Below are positions 13,838-18,398 of a stretch of 18,398 nt of DNA, piece by piece. Source of the DNA: Azoarcus sp. Its GTDB lineage: Bacteria; Pseudomonadota; Gammaproteobacteria; Burkholderiales; Rhodocyclaceae. Position numbers and translations under genes: made by a program. Each line of letters begins with the position of its first letter. Position 1 is the stretch's first letter. The notes under the pieces were generated by a model. It worked only from the letters and a program-made list of their open reading frames with translations. It was not told the DNA's origin and did not search any database. The stretch covers positions 1 through 18,398 of the forward strand of contig JALNWS010000069.1 in the NCBI GenBank assembly GCA_023230755.1. Reading direction: 5' to 3'.

Positions 13838-14491
13838 ATGCGACTGATTCTTCTGGGACCGCCGGGCGCCGGCAAGGGAACACAAGCCAACTTCATCAAG
13901 GAGAAATTCGGCATTCCGCAGATCTCCACGGGTGACATGCTGCGTGCTGCAGTGAAGGCGGGGACCCCGCTGGGTATCGAAGCCAAGAAGGTGATGGATG
14001 CCGGTGGTCTGGTGTCCGACGACATCATCATCGGCCTGGTCAAGGATCGCCTGCAACAGGACGACTGCAAGTCCGGCTACATGTTCGACGGTTTCCCGCG
14101 CACCATTCCTCAGGCCGACGCGATGAAGGATGCCGGCGTGCCGATCGACTTCGTTCTCGAGATCGATGTTCCCGACAGCGAGATCGTCGAGCGCATGAGC
14201 GGTCGCCGTGCCCACCTGTCGTCGGGCCGCACCTATCACGTCAAATACAACCCGCCCAAGGTTGAGGGCAAGGACGACGTGACCGGTGAGGATCTGGTGC
14301 AGCGCGATGACGACAAGGAAGAGACGGTGAAGAAGCGTCTCGATGTCTACCATGCGCAAACCAAACCGCTGGTTGCTTACTACAGCGACTGGGCTGCCTC
14401 GGGTGCAGCCAATGCCCCGAAAGTTCGCAAGATTCTGGGGCTGGGTGCTGTCGAGGAAATCACTGCCCGCGCCTTTGACGCACTGAAGTAA
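13838..14491 (+). CDS. adk: Adenylate kinase
   Basis: 217 residues. It interconverts ATP and AMP with two ADP in the cytosol. The P-loop GPPGAGKGT (7-15), ISTGDMLR (29-36), DGFPRT (84-89) and the long-form LID domain (~122-159, without zinc cysteines) are all present, followed by RDDDKEETVKKRL. Length is typical of proteobacterial Adk. A strong ribosome site GGGGAGGG (13827-13834) fits high expression. A long GC hairpin with a T-rich tail follows 20 bases after the stop. Downstream is a PPi-type phosphofructokinase, so the two adjacent enzymes both handle energy-rich phosphate. Confidence 0.97.
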   Translation: MRLILLGPPGAGKGTQANFIKEKFGIPQISTGDMLRAAVKAGTPLGIEAKKVMDAGGLVSDDIIIGLVKDRLQQDDCKSGYMFDGFPRTIPQADAMKDAGVPIDFVLEIDVPDSEIVERMSGRRAHLSSGRTYHVKYNPPKVEGKDDVTGEDLVQRDDDKEETVKKRLDVYHAQTKPLVAYYSDWAASGAANAPKVRKILGLGAVEEITARAFDALK

Positions 14492-14511
14492 GCGATTTCT
14501 GTTGTATCCAG

Positions 14512-14553
14512 CGCGGTCGGTGCCGTTCTACGGTGCCGGCCGCGTTTGTCTTC
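14512..14553 (+). terminator. Intrinsic terminator after adk
   Basis: A 14-bp stem (14512-14525 with 14531-14544, including three G-T wobbles) closes a five-base loop TTCTA. It is followed at once by TTTGTCTTC. It begins 20 bases after the adk stop. Its presence rules out an in-frame GTG at 14533 as the start of the next gene. If transcription reads through, the hairpin would lie in the phosphofructokinase leader. Confidence 0.68.
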
Positions 14554-14583
14554 ATGCTCCCCCTTTCTCCGGAAATGTCGTCC

Positions 14584-15822
14584 ATGAACCTGCTCTATGC
14601 CCAGTCTGGCGGCGTTACCGCCGTCATCAATGCAAGCGCCGCTGGGGTGATTGATGCTGCGCGCGAGCATCCCGGACGGATCGGCAAGGTGCTGGCGGCG
14701 CGTCACGGCATTCTAGGCCTGCTCGCCGAAGACATTTACGACACCACTGGCGTCGACACCGTGGCGCTGGCGCATACCCCGGGCGGCGCCTTCGGTTCGT
14801 GCCGGTTCGATCTCCCGGCCGAGGAGGATCAGCCTGCCCTCTACGACCGACTGTTCGCCGTGCTCGATGCTCATCGTATTGGTGCCGTGCTCTATAACGG
14901 CGGCAACGGCTCGATGGATCTCATCGGCCGCCTCTCGGTTGCGGCCCGTCGGCGCGGGTTTCCGCTGGTCTGTGTGGGCGTGCCGAAGACGGTCGACAAC
15001 GACATCGAGGGTACAGACTGTTGTCCCGGCTTCGGGTCGGCGGCGAAATATCTTGCGACCTCGATGCGCGAGGCCGGACGTGATGTCGCCTCGATGACCG
15101 GGCGCAAGGGCAGGGTCTTCGTGATGGAGGTGATGGGGCGCAATGTCGGATGGTTGGCGGCGGCGACGGCGCTGGCTGCGCGCACGCCTGACGAGGCGCC
15201 GCATATCGTGCTTTTTCCGGAAGTCGTGTTTGACGAAGCGGCTTTTCTCTCGCGTGTGCAGGCCGTGGTGGAGCGCCTTGGCTATTGCGCGGTGACGGTG
15301 GCTGAAGGCCTGCGCGGTCCCGACGGCGGCGTGCTGATGAAGCAGGACGGGGACGCGAAAGGCTACGTCCAGCTTGGCGGCGCCGGCGAGACGATTGCGC
15401 ATCTGGTGCATGAACGGCTGGGCTACAAACAACATTTTTCCGTTCCGGATTATCTGCAGCGTGCTGCGGGCCACTGGATTTCAGCAACCGATCACGCTCA
15501 GGCCATCGCGGTCGGGCGTGCAGCAGTTGGCTATGTGCTCGAAGGGCGGGATGGGGTGAGCGCTGCAATCCGACGCTTGTCGGACGCGCCCTACGCCTGG
15601 GATGTGGTTCCGGTCGATGCGGCGGAGATTGCCAATCTTGAACGCAAGCTGCCTGCCGGGTTCATCGCGGCTGATGGAATGGGGCTCACGGATGCGGGGC
15701 GACGTTATATTCAACCGCTGATCTGCGGTGAGCTGGCGATTCCGTGCGTCAATGGCCTGCCCGCGCATTACGTGATCGACCGGCCCTTGCTGCCTCGCCA
15801 GTTGCCGCCTTACGTCGCCTGA
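14584..15822 (+). CDS. pfp: 6-phosphofructokinase, probably pyrophosphate-dependent
   Basis: 412 residues. It phosphorylates fructose-6-phosphate (reversibly if PPi is the donor) in glycolysis/gluconeogenesis. PFK motifs are AQSGGVTAVINAS (6-18), YNGGNGSMD (104-112), PKTVDNDIEGTD (134-145, with catalytic D138), EVMGRNVGWL (182-191) and FPEVVFDE. The lysine in PKTVDND corresponds to E. coli position 124 and is the PPi-type residue, while GGNGS keeps the ATP-type glycine at position 104, so donor choice is not fully certain. The length (~410) fits PPi-type enzymes better than the 320-residue ATP type. The ATG at 14584 has GGAA nine bases upstream; an ATG at 14575 has no spacing from it. Confidence 0.85.
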   Translation: MNLLYAQSGGVTAVINASAAGVIDAAREHPGRIGKVLAARHGILGLLAEDIYDTTGVDTVALAHTPGGAFGSCRFDLPAEEDQPALYDRLFAVLDAHRIGAVLYNGGNGSMDLIGRLSVAARRRGFPLVCVGVPKTVDNDIEGTDCCPGFGSAAKYLATSMREAGRDVASMTGRKGRVFVMEVMGRNVGWLAAATALAARTPDEAPHIVLFPEVVFDEAAFLSRVQAVVERLGYCAVTVAEGLRGPDGGVLMKQDGDAKGYVQLGGAGETIAHLVHERLGYKQHFSVPDYLQRAAGHWISATDHAQAIAVGRAAVGYVLEGRDGVSAAIRRLSDAPYAWDVVPVDAAEIANLERKLPAGFIAADGMGLTDAGRRYIQPLICGELAIPCVNGLPAHYVIDRPLLPRQLPPYVA

Positions 15823-15824
15823 AA

Positions 15825-15841
15825 CGCCGTATGAAACGGCG
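15825..15841 (+). other. Hairpin between pfp and ggt
   Basis: CGCCGT (15825-15830) pairs with ACGGCG (15836-15841) around ATGAA, two bases after the pfp stop and 13 bases before the ggt ribosome site. No T-run follows, so it is not a convincing terminator. It places an alternative upstream ATG (15831) in its loop, which argues against that start for ggt. Confidence 0.35.
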
Positions 15842-15866
15842 CAGCATTCACGCTGGAGGTTTTGCC

Positions 15867-17609
15867 GTGATCATGATCTGCAAACGGAGTATCTGCATCG
15901 GCGTGCTGAGCCTGCTCGCCGCCCCCGCGCTACTGAGTGCGCAGACGCCGGCACAGCCCGAGGCCGCGACCGGCTTTGAGCCGCGTCCGGCGGTACATGC
16001 GCCGCACGCAATGGTGGTGACGGCCAATCCTCATGCAACAGAAGCGGCGCTGGGCATACTGCGCGCGGGCGGTACTGCCGCAGATGCGGCCATTGCGGCA
16101 GCGCTGGTCCTGAATGTGGTCGAACCGCAATCGTCTGGTCTGGGCGGTGGCGGTTTTGTGCTCCATTTCGATGCCGCGCAGAAAAAAATTGTGGCCTGGG
16201 ACGGGCGCGAGACGGCGCCGCGTGCGGTCGACGCGTCCCTGTTTCTGGATGAGGCGGGCAAACCCATGCGGTTTCATGCCGCAGCGGTAGGTGGGCGCTC
16301 CGTTGGTGTCCCTGGGTTGCCGATGTTGCTGGCCGAGGTGCATCGGCAGCATGGGCGCCTGCCGTGGGCGCGGCTTTTTGAGCCTGCCATCCGTCTGGCG
16401 GACGAAGGTTTTGCCGTCTCCCCCAGACTTCATTCGCTGATCGAAGGCGACCGCTTCCTGGCGGATGACGCTGCGGCGAAGGCGCTTTTCTTCGACGTGG
16501 ATGGTGCTCCCCTGACGGTGGGCGCGCGCTTGCGTAACCCGGCGCTGGCCGATGTCATGCGTGTGCTGGCGAAAGAGGGCGGCGAGGCGTTCTACGAGGG
16601 TGAAATCGCTGCCGACATTGTTGCCGCGGTGGGTGCGGGTGCGAATCCGGGCTCATTGTCACGTGAAGACTTTGCCGCCTACCGTGTGATCGGGCGTGAA
16701 GCCGTGTGTGGTCCCTATCGTGGTTGGCGGGTGTGCGGCATGCCGCCCCCGAGCTCGGGCGGGGCAACGGTATTGGCCATGCTCGGTTTGCTGTCGCGTT
16801 TTCCCCTGGCTGAGATCGACCCGGAAAGCGCGTTCGCCACCCATCTGTTTGCCGAGGCCGGGCGCCTCGCTTTTGCCGATCGTGATGCCTGGTATGGTGA
16901 TCCGGTAGCGATGCCGCTTGCGCCTGAGCGTTTGCTCGCTCCGGCTTATCTGGCGCGGCGTGCCGCACTGATTTCGCTCGACACCAGTCTTGGTCGCGCT
17001 CAGCCGGGCGAGCCTTCGTCACAGATCGGGGCTGTGTCGGCGACGACGCCGGAGCGCCCGTCCACGACGCATGTGTCGATCGTGGATGCCGACGGCAACG
17101 CGGTGTCGATGACGGCGTCGATCGAGGACGCTTTCGGCAGCCGGCGCATGGTCAGAGGCATGCTGCTCAATAACCAGTTGACTGATTTTTCCTTTGCACC
17201 AAGGGATGCGCGCGGTCTGCATCCCAACCGCGTGGGGCCGGGCAAGCGTCCGCGCAGCTCGATGGCGCCGACGCTGGTGTTCGCCCCCGATGGTCGCCTG
17301 CATGCAGTGCTGGGCTCGCCGGGTGGCAGCGCAATCATCAATTATGTCGCGGCGGCCATCACCGGTCTGATCGACTGGGGGATGGCGCCCGATGCAGTGC
17401 TTGCCCGTCCGCACGCAGCCAGTCGCAATGGACCGACCGAAGTCGAGCGCCGTCCCGATGGCGAGGCGCTCGCTGCGCGACTCGCCCTGTTCGGCCACGA
17501 AACCGTGGTGCGCGAACTGACCAGCGGAACGAGCCTGGTCTTGCGTAGCGGCGCGGGCTGGGCGGGCGCGGCCGACCCCCGTCGGGAAGGGAAGGCCGCG
17601 GGTTTCTGA
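15867..17609 (+). CDS. ggt: Gamma-glutamyltransferase, exported
   Basis: 580 residues, an Ntn hydrolase that cleaves gamma-glutamyl bonds such as in glutathione. The N-terminus MIMICKRSICIGVLSLLAAPALLSA is a Sec signal peptide with likely cleavage after A25, placing the enzyme in the periplasm. Visible marks are GGTAADAAIAAALVLNVVEP (68-87), GLGGGGF, R114 in DGRETAP (substrate carboxylate), PPPSSGG, RPSTTHVSIVD with T400 as the autocleavage and catalytic nucleophile, RSSMAPTLV and GSPGGS. The precursor would split just before T400 into large and small subunits. GTG at 15867 is chosen because GGAGG (15855-15859) is seven bases upstream; ATG 15873 is the alternative. The stop abuts that of the convergent next gene. 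Confidence 0.94.
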   Translation: MIMICKRSICIGVLSLLAAPALLSAQTPAQPEAATGFEPRPAVHAPHAMVVTANPHATEAALGILRAGGTAADAAIAAALVLNVVEPQSSGLGGGGFVLHFDAAQKKIVAWDGRETAPRAVDASLFLDEAGKPMRFHAAAVGGRSVGVPGLPMLLAEVHRQHGRLPWARLFEPAIRLADEGFAVSPRLHSLIEGDRFLADDAAAKALFFDVDGAPLTVGARLRNPALADVMRVLAKEGGEAFYEGEIAADIVAAVGAGANPGSLSREDFAAYRVIGREAVCGPYRGWRVCGMPPPSSGGATVLAMLGLLSRFPLAEIDPESAFATHLFAEAGRLAFADRDAWYGDPVAMPLAPERLLAPAYLARRAALISLDTSLGRAQPGEPSSQIGAVSATTPERPSTTHVSIVDADGNAVSMTASIEDAFGSRRMVRGMLLNNQLTDFSFAPRDARGLHPNRVGPGKRPRSSMAPTLVFAPDGRLHAVLGSPGGSAIINYVAAAITGLIDWGMAPDAVLARPHAASRNGPTEVERRPDGEALAARLALFGHETVVRELTSGTSLVLRSGAGWAGAADPRREGKAAGF

Positions 17610-18239
17610 TCAGTCGCGGACCGCCGGGTTCAAGGTGTAGGTGCCGGTGAGGCTTGCCTGCGCGAGCACGTGTCCGGAAATGGCCGCTCGTACTTCGGGG
17701 CCCGTGAAACGGCCTTCGACCGGGCAGCGTTCGACATCGAGCGCGAACAGCGTAAACACGTAACGGTGCATCAACTCGTCGTTCCACGGCGGGCAGGGGC
17801 CGTCGTAGCCATAGTAGTCGCCGCGCATCGACTCGTCGCCCTCAAACCATTCGGTGTAGTTATTGACGCCCTGGCGTGTGCCGAGCGCTGCTTCCGGGCC
17901 GGCTTTGCCCCCCGGCGTCACGCCGCTGCAAAAGCTGGCCTGGGCGATTTCGCGCAGGTCTGCCGGCAGGTCGACCAGCACCCAGTGGAAGAAATCCACC
18001 CGCGGCAGGCTGGCCGGAACGCTTCTGCCTTCCTGGTTGACGTCTTCGCCGCTGCTCGGTACATCCGGATCGTGGCAGATGAGCGCGAAAGACCGCGTGC
18101 CTGCCGGCACGTCGGACCAGCTCAGTTGCGGGTTCAGGTTCTTGCTGAGCTGCACATGGCCTTCGGGCGCCGGAATGCAGAAAGCAAATTCGCCGGCGAT
18201 GCGTGCGCCGTCGGTCAGGCTCTTGCTGGTCAGTTTCAT
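17610..18239 (-). CDS. YbhB/YbcL-type phosphatidylethanolamine-binding (Raf kinase inhibitor-like) protein
   Basis: 209 residues. PEBP-family marks are NLNPQLSW (34-41), CHDPDVP (55-61), FHWVLVDLP (84-92), GYDGPCPPWND (144-154) and HRYVFTLFALD (158-168). Together they form the small anion/ligand pocket of the fold. No signal peptide is seen, so it is probably cytosolic like YbhB. The bacterial function is unknown. Compared with YbhB (~158 residues) it has an insertion at ~62-80 (SSGEDVNQEGRSVP) and another at ~100-140 (including NNYTEWFEGDESMRGDYY), so it belongs to a longer subgroup. AAGGAGG lies six bases before the ATG, a very strong ribosome site. Its stop codon abuts the ggt stop. Confidence 0.9.
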   Translation of the reverse strand: MKLTSKSLTDGARIAGEFAFCIPAPEGHVQLSKNLNPQLSWSDVPAGTRSFALICHDPDVPSSGEDVNQEGRSVPASLPRVDFFHWVLVDLPADLREIAQASFCSGVTPGGKAGPEAALGTRQGVNNYTEWFEGDESMRGDYYGYDGPCPPWNDELMHRYVFTLFALDVERCPVEGRFTGPEVRAAISGHVLAQASLTGTYTLNPAVRD

Positions 18240-18341
18240 GTCGGGCCTCCTTGCGGGTGATGGAGCTCCCGATTCTAGCGGCTGTACGACGTGTTGATCA
18301 TCCGAAATGCGGGGTGGCGTCGCTCAGACGGCGGGTTCGCG

Positions 18342-18398
18342 TCAGCTGACGGCGCGTCGGCGGAAGTCGCGCGGACGGAATCCGAGTGCAAACAGGGC
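18342..18398 (-). CDS. Possible C-terminal end of an unidentified gene running off the window
   Basis: On the minus strand the frame open from the right edge reads ALFALGFRPRDFRRRAVS and stops at TGA (18344-18342). Third codon positions are mostly G/C, as in neighbouring genes. The ending LGFRPRDFRRR loosely recalls the C-terminus of AraC-type regulators (FGxxPxxFRR), but 18 residues are too few to assign. The stop lies within a 12-bp palindrome CGTCAGCTGACG (18340-18351). Other frames are also open here, so even the existence of the gene is uncertain. Confidence 0.3.
   Translation of the reverse strand, partial: ALFALGFRPRDFRRRAVS

Noticed and set aside
13382..14359. Long open frame antisense to kdsB and adk
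   Set aside because: It spans two well-identified genes and their intergenic gap, has no ribosome site or recognisable domain, and reads as frame shadow.
1..18398. Mobile elements, CRISPR arrays, tRNA or rRNA genes
   Set aside because: No transposase-like protein, direct-repeat array, clover-leaf sequence or rRNA signature was seen. Gene content and composition look uniform and core-genomic.

Overview
The window is chromosomal DNA from a GC-rich, motile Gram-negative bacterium. The gene families point to a betaproteobacterium, most likely of the Rhodocyclales (Azoarcus/Thauera type). That placement rests on recognising CheZ, LpxK/KdsB lipid A and KDO genes, Fe-type SodB and a pyrophosphate-type phosphofructokinase, not on a phylogeny. 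I see no transposase, integrase, CRISPR array, rRNA or tRNA. Almost all of the window is dense, ordinary-looking core genome.

Region 1 (1-6225, + strand) is a chemotaxis block. It starts with the 3' part of a methyl-accepting chemotaxis protein that carries an extra sensor-like domain after its signalling coiled coil. A 136-bp gap follows, holding a very good flagellar sigma-28 (FliA) promoter at 904-930. Five closely spaced genes then run cheV-cheV-cheY-cheZ-cheA. No cheW, cheR or cheB is visible. The two CheV proteins, each a CheW-like domain fused to a phosphorylatable receiver, could couple receptors to CheA here. CheZ carries a duplicated acidic/hydrophobic peptide at its N-terminus.

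Region 2 (6283-10402, - strand) is a run of housekeeping genes: transaldolase (tal), tRNA pseudouridine synthase (truC), superoxide dismutase (sodB) and the exonuclease VII large subunit (xseA). A perfect 11-bp inverted repeat separates tal from the convergent cheA. sodB ends in two stem-loops, the second a classic U-tailed terminator.

Region 3 (10403-10721) is the only sizeable gene-free stretch. It is a divergent control region with plausible promoters for xseA (-) and exbB (+), a 13-bp palindrome, one exact DnaA box inside a hairpin, and several near-matches to DnaA boxes.

Region 4 (10722-14491, + strand) is an envelope and nucleotide block: exbB, exbD, lpxK, a Trm112-like small protein gene, kdsB and adk. 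lpxK and the Trm112-like gene overlap. A strong hairpin terminator follows adk.

Region 5 (14584-18398) has a PPi-type phosphofructokinase with a mixed donor signature and an exported gamma-glutamyltransferase, both on the + strand. On the - strand are a YbhB-type PEBP protein, whose stop codon abuts that of ggt, and the last few codons of an unidentified gene at the window edge.

I found no clearly new multi-gene system. The most interesting points are the CheV-rich, CheW-less sigma-28 chemotaxis operon, the repeated CheZ peptide, the receptor with a C-terminal sensor domain, and the DnaA-box cluster at the xseA/exbB promoters.
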